Position numbers and translations under genes: made by a program. Under the pieces are notes generated by a model. It saw nothing but the letters and a program-made list of their open reading frames with translations. It did not search any database and was not told where the DNA came from. From contig JAIEPU010000063.1 in NCBI GenBank assembly GCA_019748235.1, positions 1 to 49,051 on the forward strand: a stretch of 49,051 bases of DNA, in the 5' to 3' direction. Shown in pieces: positions 9,614 through 19,183 of this stretch. Numbering within the stretch: the first letter of the stretch is position 1; each line of letters opens with the position of its first letter. Origin of the DNA: a bacterium (GTDB taxonomy: Bacteria > Planctomycetota > Planctomycetia > Kolteriales > Kolteriaceae).

Positions 9614-10158
9614 GAGCATCGAAGTTACTGCTGATCGTCCGAGGATTCGTAGGTCTCTCACTGGCGATTCTTTTTTGGTGGTTCGTTGGTACTCATCTCA
9701 CGATTCCGGCGTGGCAAGTCGCGGTTCTCCCCGCGGCGGTCGTCGGATATATGTCCGCCTATGGCGAGACACGATGGGGGACGATTTTGTACGCGACGGT
9801 CATCATGGGAGGCGTTTTTTCGGCGATCGCGGGGGAATGGCTTCATGTCTACGGTCGTTTGGTGGAAGCGCATGATCGATCGTTGAACATCAATATCGAG
9901 GAGTCGCTTCTCGCCGCCGTCGCGAAGCATCAAGCGGAGATGGAAAAGTCTGGTCCGACCGATTCGGCTCTCGAAGTGAAACCCCCGACGTCGAAAGGTT
10001 TGCCAAAAGTCGATCTGTTGTCCGCAGGTCAAATCGCCTTCGACCGAGCATTAAGGGAATGGCAAGGGCCCGTTTTGTCGATCGTGCTCAGCCTATTTGC
10101 CGCTGGTCAAGCCGCACGAATGACGATGCAGTGGAAACAATCACCTCGTCAAGAATGA
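9610..10158 (+). CDS. Small membrane protein of unknown function
   Basis: 182 residues from the ATG at 9610, which forms the ATGA overlap with surE. Three hydrophobic segments occupy the N-terminal half (about 8-30, 36-54, 60-80). A hydrophilic stretch (about 85-145) contains SLLAAVAKHQAEMEKS, and a fourth hydrophobic segment near the C-terminus is followed by basic residues. I do not recognise a family. Coupling to surE suggests co-expression but says little about function. The gene ends just before a perfect hairpin. Confidence 0.75.
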   Translation: MRASKLLLIVRGFVGLSLAILFWWFVGTHLTIPAWQVAVLPAAVVGYMSAYGETRWGTILYATVIMGGVFSAIAGEWLHVYGRLVEAHDRSLNINIEESLLAAVAKHQAEMEKSGPTDSALEVKPPTSKGLPKVDLLSAGQIAFDRALREWQGPVLSIVLSLFAAGQAARMTMQWKQSPRQE

Positions 10159-10159
10159 A

Positions 10160-10186
10160 CAATGACCACGGCGAGCGTGGTCATTG
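10160..10186. terminator. Perfect 11-bp hairpin between convergent genes
   Basis: CAATGACCACG (10160-10170), loop GCGAG, then CGTGGTCATTG (10176-10186). It begins two bases after the surE-operon stop and lies 31 bp beyond the stop of the minus-strand gene. GTTTT follows shortly after on the plus strand. Position and symmetry fit a bidirectional terminator. Confidence 0.75.
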
Positions 10187-10216
10187 CGAAAGTTTTATCG
10201 TGTCGAGTGACGACTC

Positions 10217-11980
10217 TTAGCGGGTCGCTCCCCCCTCGGGAAGAATCGCGATGCCGATCACTTCCGCTTCCGGCTTCGACAAATCGACGAGCACCGGTTC
10301 CGGCGTCACCGCGGCCGATTCGTTGTGGCACATATCGGTGATCACCATCTTGAGGTAGACCTGGTAGGGGGTGCGAGGCGGCACATGCCAGCTGAATGCA
10401 CCCGATGCCGGAAGGTCGGTCGCGATCTGCTCCCATGGACCTTCCGTCGATTCCGAGTAGTAGAGGCGAACCGGACGCTCGGTGAGATGGGCGTCGCGAG
10501 AGGCCCAGCGGATGAGCAACGCATCGTTCGATTCGGGATCCGGCACCGTTCGATAGAAATCCGCCTCGGGCGCGGTCGTGTCGACTTCGACTTGAATGGT
10601 CGGAGCTTCTCCTGATTGCGGAGGACGCTGACCATTGCCCGCCGGGCTCGTCACGACGATCTGCAGACCGTAGCGACCTTCTCCAGGAAGTTCGACTTCG
10701 AAGGGTGGGGTGCGATCGGCATCTTCACCGAGAAGCTGCCACTGCACTCCGTTGTCCTTCGTGTAATAGAGTTCCACTTTACCCACACCCGCGGGACCGA
10801 CCCCGCGAACGGTATAGTCGACCGCAAAGTGATTGCTGCCAATCAACGGAATCCGCTGAGCAGGGGGGGCAGGAGCAGAGGGCTTCTTCGTCACGTGTTG
10901 CTGCATTTGACGAACGGGAACCGCCGTGCTCGTGACCATCTCAGCTGGCAATGACTGCTGAGCCATCGCGGTGGGCGTCGGCGGGACCTTATTTTGAGCT
11001 GTTGCCGTGGTCGGATTGGTGGGGACGGGAACCGCTGTGAAGACCGTTTGCGGTTCGGGCATCGACGGTGTCGTCGGTGAATACGAGGCCGGCTTAGCAG
11101 CCGTCGTGTAGTTCGAGGTCGGCTGTTGAGGCACGGCCTGTGTGACGGCAGGCGGAGTCGGTTGCGGCATCGGCATGGCTTGTGGAATCTGCTGAGGAGC
11201 CGACTGCTGCGACATATTTGGAGGAGGGGGGACCAGGAATCCAGCCTCAGGAGACGGGGGATTCGTTGTTGGAGTTGGAGACGGCGTCGGCATTCCGGCC
11301 GGAGTTTGTCCTCCCACGACTTCGATTTCCGCGGTCCCTTCGTTACCCGCACGATCCTTCAAGGTCGCGCGAAGAACGAAATTCTGATCAGGCCGGGCGG
11401 GCCAATCGACTGTCCCTTCAAGCATGGCTTCCGGGTAAAGTTCTTGCCATTTGCCGTCCCGCTTATCGCGAATCTCCATCCGGAGGCTTCCTAGCTCAAC
11501 CGGATGATCATCCATGATTCGCCACTGGATCGAGGCTTTATCCTCGGTCCGAGTCGAAGGACGAAGTTGAATGACGGGAACCGCAGTGTCGACGATGACC
11601 TTTAGACCCGGAGGCTGCGACCGCATGTCGCTCGGCTCGACGTCTCCTTGTTCGTTGACATAGGAGAGGCCAAACCAGTACTCGCCATCAACACGGGCGC
11701 GGAACGTGAACGTCTTTTGTGATGGAGGAACGGTCGCCACCTTCGTCCAGTTCGCTCCCCGATCCGAGGAGACGAAAAGGCGAAGCTCTTGAATCACTTC
11801 GTTCTTTTCAGTGGCGACTTCGATCGGAATGCGGAAGACCCGCTGCTTGAGATAAGCCGTTTCTTCGTCCGGACTCTGAGCACGGGTGAACGGTGCCCAT
11901 AAAACAGTCGCCCCCATCATGGTCCAGGCGGCCATTCTCATCCGAGACCAAAAGCGTCCGGCGTCTCGTTGAACTCGCAT
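10217..11980 (-). CDS. Secreted protein with paired beta-sandwich modules and a Pro/Thr/Gln-rich linker
   Basis: 587 residues; GGAAGGAA eight bases before the ATG supports the start. A signal peptide (about 1-35, ending FTRAQ) is followed by two Ig/fibronectin-like modules (about 45-225), in which phrases such as LRLFVSSDRGANWTKVA and ATLKDRAGNEGTAEIEV recall sialidase-associated beta-sandwich domains. A long linker (about 230-375) is dominated by P, T, Q and A. Two more such modules follow (about 380-570), with VELYYTKDNGVQWQLLGED and VRLYYSESTEGPWEQIATD echoing the first pair. No enzyme motif is visible. I infer a periplasmic or surface structural or binding protein. It is transcribed toward the surE operon and separated from it by a hairpin. 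Confidence 0.75.
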   Translation of the reverse strand: MRVQRDAGRFWSRMRMAAWTMMGATVLWAPFTRAQSPDEETAYLKQRVFRIPIEVATEKNEVIQELRLFVSSDRGANWTKVATVPPSQKTFTFRARVDGEYWFGLSYVNEQGDVEPSDMRSQPPGLKVIVDTAVPVIQLRPSTRTEDKASIQWRIMDDHPVELGSLRMEIRDKRDGKWQELYPEAMLEGTVDWPARPDQNFVLRATLKDRAGNEGTAEIEVVGGQTPAGMPTPSPTPTTNPPSPEAGFLVPPPPNMSQQSAPQQIPQAMPMPQPTPPAVTQAVPQQPTSNYTTAAKPASYSPTTPSMPEPQTVFTAVPVPTNPTTATAQNKVPPTPTAMAQQSLPAEMVTSTAVPVRQMQQHVTKKPSAPAPPAQRIPLIGSNHFAVDYTVRGVGPAGVGKVELYYTKDNGVQWQLLGEDADRTPPFEVELPGEGRYGLQIVVTSPAGNGQRPPQSGEAPTIQVEVDTTAPEADFYRTVPDPESNDALLIRWASRDAHLTERPVRLYYSESTEGPWEQIATDLPASGAFSWHVPPRTPYQVYLKMVITDMCHNESAAVTPEPVLVDLSKPEAEVIGIAILPEGGATR

Positions 11981-12491
11981 CCTTCGGGTTCCTTCCCACT
12001 ACGAGCAAGGGGTTCAAACGGCCGATCCGACAGACCGACAACGCCCCCCGATCGCTTATCGTCCTCGTCCGGCCCTTCACTTGATCAAATATGAAAGACT
12101 CGGGAAATTCTTTCGAGTTGCCGACAACTCGTCTTTTCTCCAAAGCGCCCAACGAGACCATGATGACAAGCCATTGCGGGGCAAAAGCTAATGGCGAATG
12201 CGGAAGAGCATGGGTGTGGTGATCTGCGTAAACCAGGAAAGAGATTGGCGTCGCGCAAACTCTGACGAGAGAAGCGGTCGCGCAAACTCTAACATCGGTC
12301 TTTTCGCCGAGAACTCAGTGTCGGTAAGCGAGGTTGTTGCGGTCCGGATAACGAAAGTGACATTTCAGAGCAAGCCCAGTTATGGAGTGGGTCTGAGCCT
12401 TTTGACGCCTTCGATTTGAGTTTGGAGCATGGAGACTAAACCGGAGTGACAGGGTGATGTCACCGATTCGTCCCCTTCGGATATCGACGGG
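11981..12491. other. Intergenic region, 511 bp
   Basis: No gene is supported. The first bases hold the ribosome site of the secreted-protein gene. A 14-bp direct repeat lies at 12250-12290 (listed separately). Open frames here lack ribosome sites and protein-like composition. Confidence 0.5.
12250..12290. repeat. 14-bp direct repeat, 27-bp period
   Basis: GTCGCGCAAACTCT occurs at 12250-12263 and again at 12277-12290. The copies are exact and start 27 bp apart. They sit about 270 bp upstream of the start of the minus-strand secreted-protein gene. They could be a paired binding site or remnants of a short tandem duplication. Confidence 0.6.
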
Positions 12492-13973
12492 CTACGTCAG
12501 AATCTCGTTGATGACATGACCATGCACGTCCGTCAGGCGGCGATCGATGCCGTTATTTCGGAACGTGAGGCGCGTGTGATCGAGTCCGAGCAGTCGAAGA
12601 ATAGTGGCGTGGATGTCGTAAACCTGTGTGGGATTGTTTCGATCGAGCGGCTTATAGCCGAACGGATCGCTTTCGCCGTGTGTGATCCCCCCCTTGATGC
12701 CTCCTCCGCAGAGCCAGTTCGTGAAAACAAAGGGGTTGTGATCTCGTCCCTTTCCTCCTTGAGAAGACGGCATGCGACCGAACTCCGTAGTCCAAAGGAC
12801 GATTGTCTCGTCGAGCAGTCCTCGCTGCTCGAGATCTTTGATGAGTGCGGCCGCACCACGCGCCATGCCGGCCGCAAGCGGGCCATGATCGCGGCGAACG
12901 TCTTCGTGGGAGTCCCAATTGCGGCGTGGGAAGCCGTTATCGTTCCCCGACCAAATTTGGACGAAGCGAACACCTCGTTCGATCAGTCGACGTGCCACGA
13001 GACACTTGCGCGAGAAATGGATGGTCTCCTCCTCGGCATTGATCTCGCTCGTGAACGAGGAGGGGATGTGGTCGAGACCATACATTTTCAAAACATGCTC
13101 GGGTTCGCCGGCAATGTCTAACGCCTCGGGCGCGGCAAGCTGCATTCCCGCCGCCAACTCGTAACTTTGAATGCGCGCATCAAGCCGTTCGTCTGTCCGG
13201 CGTTCGGCATGCGATCGATCGAGCTCGACGAGTAAGTCGCGCCCCGTCCGTTCGCTGTCCGGCGTGATGAACGTCCCGCGTTCTCCGGGGAAGAGATCGA
13301 CAATGGGATTCTTCGACCCTGGATAGATGACGGTTCCTTGGTGCTGTGCGGGTAGGAACGCGCTATCCCAATTTTTTGTCCCGTTGGACGCAAGGCCGCG
13401 ATGATCGGGGAGTACCACGAAAGTCGGCAGGTTGTTGTTCATGCTGCCCAGGCCGTAACTCACCCAAGCCCCCATGCCAGGGAAGCCAGGGCGGTTAAAG
13501 CCGGTCGCTTGCAGCAGGGTCCCTTGACTATGCACGCCGGTCTTGCCGACCATGTTGTGGACGAAGGCGATCTTGTCAACGACATCGCCGAGAGGGGCGA
13601 CGATGTCGCTGATCATCTTGCCCGATTGTCCGTAGGGCTTGAACTTCCAAATCGGAGCGAGCCAAGGGCCGAGGCCGTCCTGAAAAGTTTCGACCGCTTC
13701 GCCGAAGTTCGCGGGCTGGCCGTTCCGCTTTTCGAGTTCCGGCTTGTGGTCGTAAAGATCGAGATGACTCGCTCCGCCCGCCATGAAGAGATGAATGACT
13801 CGTTTCGCTTTCGGCGGGTAATCAAGTGTTCGAGATGTGGCCGCAAGCGATTTTTCTTCCGCAAGCAGCGACGCCAGCGCGATACCACCGAGGCCTCCCG
13901 CGCTCTGCCGCAGGAATTGGCGGCGAGATGGGTATGAGTTCGGCAGATGCTGATGCCATCGCGATCGATTCAT
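12492..13973 (-). CDS. DUF1501 domain protein, Tat-exported
   Basis: 493 residues. The N-terminus SRRQFLRQSAGGLGGIALASLLA is a twin-arginine signal, so the protein is folded before export. The body is a DUF1501 domain, an alkaline-phosphatase-like fold related to sulfatases: AKRVIHLFMAGGASHLDLYDHKPEL near residue 60, then GTKNWDSAFLPAQHQGT, and WTTEFGRMPSSQ and GRDHNPFVFTNWLCGGG near the C-terminus. In planctomycetes this family normally sits beside a DUF1549/DUF1553 cytochrome protein. Here that partner is the next gene on the same strand, but a PEP-CTERM gene on the other strand lies between them. The biochemical role of the pair is not established. Confidence 0.93.
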   Translation of the reverse strand: MNRSRWHQHLPNSYPSRRQFLRQSAGGLGGIALASLLAEEKSLAATSRTLDYPPKAKRVIHLFMAGGASHLDLYDHKPELEKRNGQPANFGEAVETFQDGLGPWLAPIWKFKPYGQSGKMISDIVAPLGDVVDKIAFVHNMVGKTGVHSQGTLLQATGFNRPGFPGMGAWVSYGLGSMNNNLPTFVVLPDHRGLASNGTKNWDSAFLPAQHQGTVIYPGSKNPIVDLFPGERGTFITPDSERTGRDLLVELDRSHAERRTDERLDARIQSYELAAGMQLAAPEALDIAGEPEHVLKMYGLDHIPSSFTSEINAEEETIHFSRKCLVARRLIERGVRFVQIWSGNDNGFPRRNWDSHEDVRRDHGPLAAGMARGAAALIKDLEQRGLLDETIVLWTTEFGRMPSSQGGKGRDHNPFVFTNWLCGGGIKGGITHGESDPFGYKPLDRNNPTQVYDIHATILRLLGLDHTRLTFRNNGIDRRLTDVHGHVINEILT

Positions 13974-14138
13974 GGTTCACAAATTGCTTGATTGATGATC
14001 ATTCACACTCGGACTTTCTGAAGCTTAACGGATTTCGTTGATCCATTCCATGACTCGCAATACCGAGAACAGGAATTGAGCTTTTCAGTGCTCCCGATGA
14101 ATTGAGTCCCAAACGGCCCGTGATTCAGTGCAAATTGA

Positions 14139-14168
14139 TTGACACGGAAGTCGATATTCACCTATGAT
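14139..14168 (+). promoter_or_regulatory. Sigma-70-like promoter for the PEP-CTERM gene
   Basis: TTGACA (14139-14144), 18-bp spacer, TATGAT (14163-14168). The -35 is a full match and the -10 matches at five of six positions. It is on the right strand, about 85 bp ahead of the start codon. Not tested beyond sequence match. Confidence 0.55.
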
Positions 14169-14254
14169 CTTTGTCTCTGCTTCGAAATACACCGTTTTGC
14201 CAACCTTTTGTTTGGTCATCTGCCTCGAACCTAATTATCTGAAGGACCTACCGT

Positions 14255-15049
14255 ATGTTGCTTCGCTCCCTCTCGTTCGCTGCTATTCTTCTCGGAGTGT
14301 CGCTCGGTCACGCGGCACCGATCACGACCTATATGACGACTGATGCCTTCCCGGCTCCCAGCACGCTTCGACTGGCTCTTATGCTCGGAAATCCGCCCGC
14401 CACTGACACCCCCCTATGGGTGAGTGACCCCATTCCTGTTCACGGAACAGCGACCGTTGTTCACAATACTTTATCCTCAACTGTCGGAACATTGGATATC
14501 CCGGAGATGCTTCTCGATGTTGATGACATCTCGTCAGTAGCCGTAGATCTCGGACCATTGGGAACGGCGCTCGTATCGATCCAGAATGTAGTGATCGAAC
14601 TTCAAAATATCTTTGCCTACACCATCGGAGGCGACTTCTCTATTTATCCCAGGAGTACCGGGAACGTTAATTCGTATTACCACATCGGACAAGGAATCGT
14701 CGACCTCTCGAATACAACCGGAATCGTGGCATCATTGGCACCGAATGGTTATCACCTCGACATTGCGACGCACCCGGTCACCATCTCGCTCTATTTTTTA
14801 AACAATCGAATCGATGGTACAACCGATACAGGACCAGGGGGGTTCATCGATCGACCTGAACTCAACGTCGGCGATCCGACATTCACCCTCGACACAGAAG
14901 TGGGCAAACCGTACTTGACCGTCCGGTTCATTCCAGAGCTTCACTTCGCGCCGGTGCCGGAAGCGGGGAGTGTCATGATGCTATCGGTCGGTGTGGTGGG
15001 GATGGCAGCCTGGGGACTCGCCAGACGGCGATCCTCCGTGGTAAAGTAA
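14255..15049 (+). CDS. PEP-CTERM sorting-signal protein
   Basis: 264 residues; GAAGGA eight bases before the ATG. A signal peptide (about 1-21, ending GHA) opens the protein and a PEP-CTERM tripartite tail closes it: VPEAGS at about 234, a hydrophobic segment MMLSVGVVGMAAWGLA, then RRRSS. The mature part is Thr/Ile/Gly-rich beta-like sequence with no Cys, typical of exported PEP-CTERM substrates. The tail is recognised by exosortase, which is not encoded in this window. The gene is on the opposite strand to both neighbours and splits the usual DUF1501 / DUF1549-DUF1553 pair. Function unknown; surface or matrix localisation is inferred. Confidence 0.85.
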   Translation: MLLRSLSFAAILLGVSLGHAAPITTYMTTDAFPAPSTLRLALMLGNPPATDTPLWVSDPIPVHGTATVVHNTLSSTVGTLDIPEMLLDVDDISSVAVDLGPLGTALVSIQNVVIELQNIFAYTIGGDFSIYPRSTGNVNSYYHIGQGIVDLSNTTGIVASLAPNGYHLDIATHPVTISLYFLNNRIDGTTDTGPGGFIDRPELNVGDPTFTLDTEVGKPYLTVRFIPELHFAPVPEAGSVMMLSVGVVGMAAWGLARRRSSVVK

Positions 15050-15076
15050 TTGCACCCTTCGTTGCAGCCGTGACGA

Positions 15077-18000
15077 TTAGTCGATGAAGACGAATTCGTT
15101 GAGGTTGAAAATCAATCGACAAGTATTCACAAGGCCGAACTTGTTCGCATGGGCGGACAGGTTCGCCTTTTCTTTTTCACTGGCCGAGCGACCGAGCGCT
15201 AATTCGAAAGCACGCTCGACTGCTTGGTCGGTGGACATCGTTTCCCGCTGCAGCCGACCCGCAAACGACTCGGCCATGACGAGCATCAGATTGTTGTTGA
15301 GAAGAGCTAAGGCTTGCAGGGGGGATATGGTCTCGTTCCTCTTTTCGACCAGCATCGATGGATCGGCGCAATCAAGCGTTGCCATCCAAGGTTGTTGCTG
15401 CGAGCGGACGAGGAAGCGATAGACGCTTCGGCGATAGAGCCGGTGATCGGTCGGGTCGGCCAAATGGTACTGATAGTGGGGAGAGTGCTCCGGTCGTTCA
15501 ACGACGAAGTCCTGGAAGCTAGGGCCCCCCATCGAGAGATCCATTTCCCCACTGACGGAGAGAACCGCATCTCGAACAGCTTCTGCTTCAAGCCGGCGGC
15601 GCTGGCCGCGCCAAAGAAAACGATTCTCCTTGTCCACCTCCGCGCTTTTCGGATTTTCGTCAGCGGCGAGTTGATACGTCGCGCTCGTCACCAGCAGGCG
15701 ATGCAGGTCTTTTAGTGACGATTCATTGTCACGCACTTCGAGAGCGAGATTGTCGAGCAATTCGGGATGCGAAGGCGTTTGACCCATTCGTCCAAAGTCG
15801 TTCGAAGTCGCTACCAGACCACGGCCGAAATGATACTGCCAAATCCGATTGACGATCGACCGCCATGTGAGCGGATTTCCCGAATCGACGATCCATTCGG
15901 CGAGAGCGGCGCGGCGTTCTCCTTCAGGGTGATTTGGTGGTAGGTCGAAGTGCTGGGCCATACCGGGGATTTCGGAGATGGCGCCGGGAGACATTTCAGG
16001 CCCCGGCTTCGTGACGTCACCTCTCGGCAAAAGAAAGATGGGACGAGGTTTTCCCCCCTGATGCCCCGTGCCTTGAAACGCGCCCCCTCCCGTATGAATG
16101 GTACCGGCATAGACGACGCTCTGTGGAGGTAGACTATCGAGCGAAAGCTTGGTTGCCGCCGATTGAACGTCGTTCGTCGCGAGTTTCGATAAAAGCTCGG
16201 AGGAGACGCGCGACGCGAGGAGTTCGGAACGTTCATTTCGTAACGAAGCGAGGGCCTCCGGCGAGACGCTCGTTTTGGGATAGAGGTCATCCACGAGATT
16301 CTTTATTGACCAACGTGGGGACGCTTCGATCGAGTCCTGTGCTTGAACAGGGCGACCCTTCGCGACATTCATCCCCTCGTTGTTTAATACCCGAAGTTCC
16401 GCCAGCGCGAAGATGAAGTCGTTTTGACGAGGAGCGAGTTTCGTAGCGGTAAAACGAACATATCTCGCCGAGATGTCCTTCACAGGGATGTCCTGCAAGG
16501 CAAGCTTCGGATTCGGGAAGTCGCTTTTTGTTTGATCAATGATTGAGTGGATCACGGATTCGAATTTCGGATCGTCCGATACATCGATTCGAAATCGCGG
16601 CGGGAATCCAAAGCCCGCTCCGATTCCGGCGAAATCATCGTGGCAAGCGACAAACTGAACACGCGATATCGAGACCGATTGTCCCAGGTCGATCGTCACG
16701 GATTTGGCAACATCGGGAGAGTTTTCAATCTGGCTGTGATAACCGAACTCGGGGGGAATCGATTCCTTCTGACTTTCTGCCTCGCGAATCTTCTTATCCA
16801 ACTCCGCGAGTTTCGGTCCGGCAGAGTCGTGGATCATTTTTTCGATAACGGTGCGAGATGTCTCTAATTCTTGCCGCTTCGCCATTAACGCCGTTCGCTT
16901 GCGGGCGGTGGCTGGATCCGCATCATACGGCTTATTCGCTCGATCGACGGCGGCGAAGACCGCTTGCAATTTGTAGTAGTCTTCCTGTGAGATCGGGTCG
17001 AACTTGTGATTGTGACATTGAGCACAATGTACAGTCATGCTGCAGAAAGTATTGATCGTATTTGCGACCATGTCGTCACGATCGAGATGTCGAGCGATTT
17101 TTCCATCGATCTTCGACTCGGGAACTTCCTCGTGACCGATCAGATCCCAGGGACCCGCCGAAATAAAGCCGAGAGCGGTAACACCGTCCACCGTGCCTGG
17201 GTACAAGACATCCCCGGCGAGTTGTTCCTCGATGAACTGGCGATACGGCTTATCCTGGTTGAATGATCGGATGACGTAATCTCGATACGGCCACGCGTTC
17301 GGCCGAGGCTTATCCTTGTCGTAGCCGTGTGTTTCGCCGAAGTGGACGACATCAAGCCAATGTCTGGCCCAGCGCTCGCCGAATCGAGGGGACGCCAGCA
17401 GTTGATCGATCAAGCGATCATAGGCGTCGTCTCGCGTATCGTTGATGAAGTCGCTAACCTCTTCGGGAGAAGGGGGAAGGCCGATCAAGTCGAACGTGAC
17501 TCGCCGGATAAGTGTTCGCCGGTCGACCGTTCCGGCTCGCTCGACTCCTTCTGCCTTCTGTTTGACCGCGATGAACGTATCGAGAAACGTATTCGCCCAA
17601 TCTTGATCGGACGGCGAAGTGAGTGTCGGCGGGACTGTTCGGATGATGGGCTTCAGGGACCACCAGTCCGTATTGGAAACTTTGGGAGGAGAGAGGCGAA
17701 AACCCTCCGGCCATCGAGCGCCGGCGGCGATCCACTCTTTCAGAACCTTTTGATCTGATTCGCTGAGCGGATCCGCATCCTTCGGCATCTCCGCTCGGTT
17801 GTTATTGGGAGTGATCAACGAAACGAGATTGCTCTCTTCTGGCTTTCCTATCTCGATCGCTTGTCCACTTTCGCCTCCCTTGAGAAATTCCTCGCGCGTC
17901 TCGAGCGAGAATTCCCCTTTCCGGTCCGCTTCATTGTGGCAGCTGAGGCAATGCCGTTCGAGGATGGGAGCAATCTTCTGCTTGAAGTGTGCGGCCGACG

Positions 18001-18079
18001 AATCATCGGATCGAGCGATCGTCGAAGCGGCGAAAAGCGTGAAGAGCACAATCCAATTCCATCGCGCCATGCTCTTCAT
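15077..18079 (-). CDS. Planctomycete cytochrome c / DUF1549 / DUF1553 protein
   Basis: 1,000 residues from the ATG at 18079, chosen because it places a signal peptide (RWNWIVLFTLFAASTIARS) at the N-terminus; the frame is open for 26 more codons upstream, and an ATG nine bases downstream is also possible. The PSCyt1 domain (about 25-110) has the single haem motif CLSCH. DUF1549 follows (about 160-360, GERWARHWLDVVHFGETHGYD). A second cysteine/histidine set, CAQCHNHKFDPISQ, lies near residue 355. A discoidin-like module (about 500-600, VTIDLGQSV, SARYVRFTATKL) precedes the DUF1553 domain (about 720-980, WRSIVNRIWQYHFGRGLV, SNDFGRMG). Expected periplasmic. It normally pairs with a DUF1501 protein, which is the next gene downstream on this strand. 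A role in degrading large polymers has been proposed for the family but is unproven. Confidence 0.93.
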   Translation of the reverse strand: MKSMARWNWIVLFTLFAASTIARSDDSSAAHFKQKIAPILERHCLSCHNEADRKGEFSLETREEFLKGGESGQAIEIGKPEESNLVSLITPNNNRAEMPKDADPLSESDQKVLKEWIAAGARWPEGFRLSPPKVSNTDWWSLKPIIRTVPPTLTSPSDQDWANTFLDTFIAVKQKAEGVERAGTVDRRTLIRRVTFDLIGLPPSPEEVSDFINDTRDDAYDRLIDQLLASPRFGERWARHWLDVVHFGETHGYDKDKPRPNAWPYRDYVIRSFNQDKPYRQFIEEQLAGDVLYPGTVDGVTALGFISAGPWDLIGHEEVPESKIDGKIARHLDRDDMVANTINTFCSMTVHCAQCHNHKFDPISQEDYYKLQAVFAAVDRANKPYDADPATARKRTALMAKRQELETSRTVIEKMIHDSAGPKLAELDKKIREAESQKESIPPEFGYHSQIENSPDVAKSVTIDLGQSVSISRVQFVACHDDFAGIGAGFGFPPRFRIDVSDDPKFESVIHSIIDQTKSDFPNPKLALQDIPVKDISARYVRFTATKLAPRQNDFIFALAELRVLNNEGMNVAKGRPVQAQDSIEASPRWSIKNLVDDLYPKTSVSPEALASLRNERSELLASRVSSELLSKLATNDVQSAATKLSLDSLPPQSVVYAGTIHTGGGAFQGTGHQGGKPRPIFLLPRGDVTKPGPEMSPGAISEIPGMAQHFDLPPNHPEGERRAALAEWIVDSGNPLTWRSIVNRIWQYHFGRGLVATSNDFGRMGQTPSHPELLDNLALEVRDNESSLKDLHRLLVTSATYQLAADENPKSAEVDKENRFLWRGQRRRLEAEAVRDAVLSVSGEMDLSMGGPSFQDFVVERPEHSPHYQYHLADPTDHRLYRRSVYRFLVRSQQQPWMATLDCADPSMLVEKRNETISPLQALALLNNNLMLVMAESFAGRLQRETMSTDQAVERAFELALGRSASEKEKANLSAHANKFGLVNTCRLIFNLNEFVFID

Positions 18080-18175
18080 GATGATCAAGGATGGTGACAA
18101 CGAGTAAGCGAGCCCTCTTCGTGCATCACATGGGTGTCGACGACAGAGTGCTTGCATCGTTGGCCTCGGATTGGA

Positions 18176-19183
18176 TTACTCCAATTCTACGATCGTTTCC
18201 GTACGGGCGGAACGGGCAATGGCATCGACGACCTTTTGCGTGGCCAGTGACTCCTCGGTCCACTTCGGATCGAGTTTGCCCGAGAGAACGATCTTGGCGA
18301 AATCCTCGACCATGGCCGTTTGCTGCACGCAGTTTTTGATCGTGAACCGCTTCCCCTTCTTTCCAGATCCATCGTGCGAATAGTAGCTCGCCTCCTTATC
18401 GGAGAGGGGAAGGACAAAGTCCTCACAGACCAGGGTGTTCTTCGATCCCGCGATCTCGAACCACTGTCTCATGACGGTATCGAAACCGCAATCGAACGAG
18501 GCCATTTTCTCATCCGGATACCAAAGTGTCGCGGAGAGGTTGAAATCAACATCGTTGAAATAGCGTGCGGTCGCGAAGACTCGCTTCGGAAGTTGGCGAT
18601 AGACGAAGTGAGTGATACGCACGCAGTACCAGCCGAGATCGCCGACCGAGCCTCCCCCAAGTTCGGGACGGACGCGAATGTTGTCTTTAGGAACCTTATC
18701 CCAACAGAAAGTGAATGCCGATGTGACGCGGCGCGTCTTGCCGAGAATGCCAGTGTCGAGTGTTTTTCGAAGGTGATGGGCACGAGCGTGATGAACCCAA
18801 AATACTCCGTCCATCAACTGCACGTTGTGTTGACGACAGGCATCTGCCATTTCCACGGCCTGCGCGTGATTCATCGCGAGTGGTTTTTCACACAGGACGT
18901 GCTTGCCGTGCTCCGCCGCTTTTATTGTCCATTCATGGTGCATGGAAGGGGGGAGAGCAATGTAAACGGCATCGATATCCGGATCGTCGAGCATTTCCTC
19001 GTAACTGCCAAAGGCGCGGGGGACTTTGTGCTTCTTCGCCCATGCCTTCGCTTTCGCGAGTTTACGGCTGGCGACCGCGGCCGGAGTGGCACCCTTGGCT
19101 TGATGCATGCCGCCGCATACTTTGGTGGCGATCATGGCGGTGCTGACGATTCCAAATCGAACTTCACGCGGCGCCTTGGCCAT
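18176..19183 (-). CDS. Gfo/Idh/MocA family oxidoreductase
   Basis: 335 residues. The N-terminal NAD(P)-binding Rossmann fold is present but its loop reads FGIVSTAMIATKV rather than the more usual GxGxxG. The family signature LCEKPLA lies near residue 96, and YIALPPSMHHEWTIKAAEHGKHV precedes it. The C-terminal alpha/beta domain (about 125-330) includes GVFWVHHARAHHLR and GGGSVGDLGWYCVR, the latter close to the sugar-binding region in this family. No signal peptide, so cytoplasmic. The substrate is probably a sugar or cyclitol but cannot be assigned. Its stop lies about 97 bp upstream of the cytochrome gene's start on the same strand. Confidence 0.92.
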   Translation of the reverse strand: MAKAPREVRFGIVSTAMIATKVCGGMHQAKGATPAAVASRKLAKAKAWAKKHKVPRAFGSYEEMLDDPDIDAVYIALPPSMHHEWTIKAAEHGKHVLCEKPLAMNHAQAVEMADACRQHNVQLMDGVFWVHHARAHHLRKTLDTGILGKTRRVTSAFTFCWDKVPKDNIRVRPELGGGSVGDLGWYCVRITHFVYRQLPKRVFATARYFNDVDFNLSATLWYPDEKMASFDCGFDTVMRQWFEIAGSKNTLVCEDFVLPLSDKEASYYSHDGSGKKGKRFTIKNCVQQTAMVEDFAKIVLSGKLDPKWTEESLATQKVVDAIARSARTETIVELE

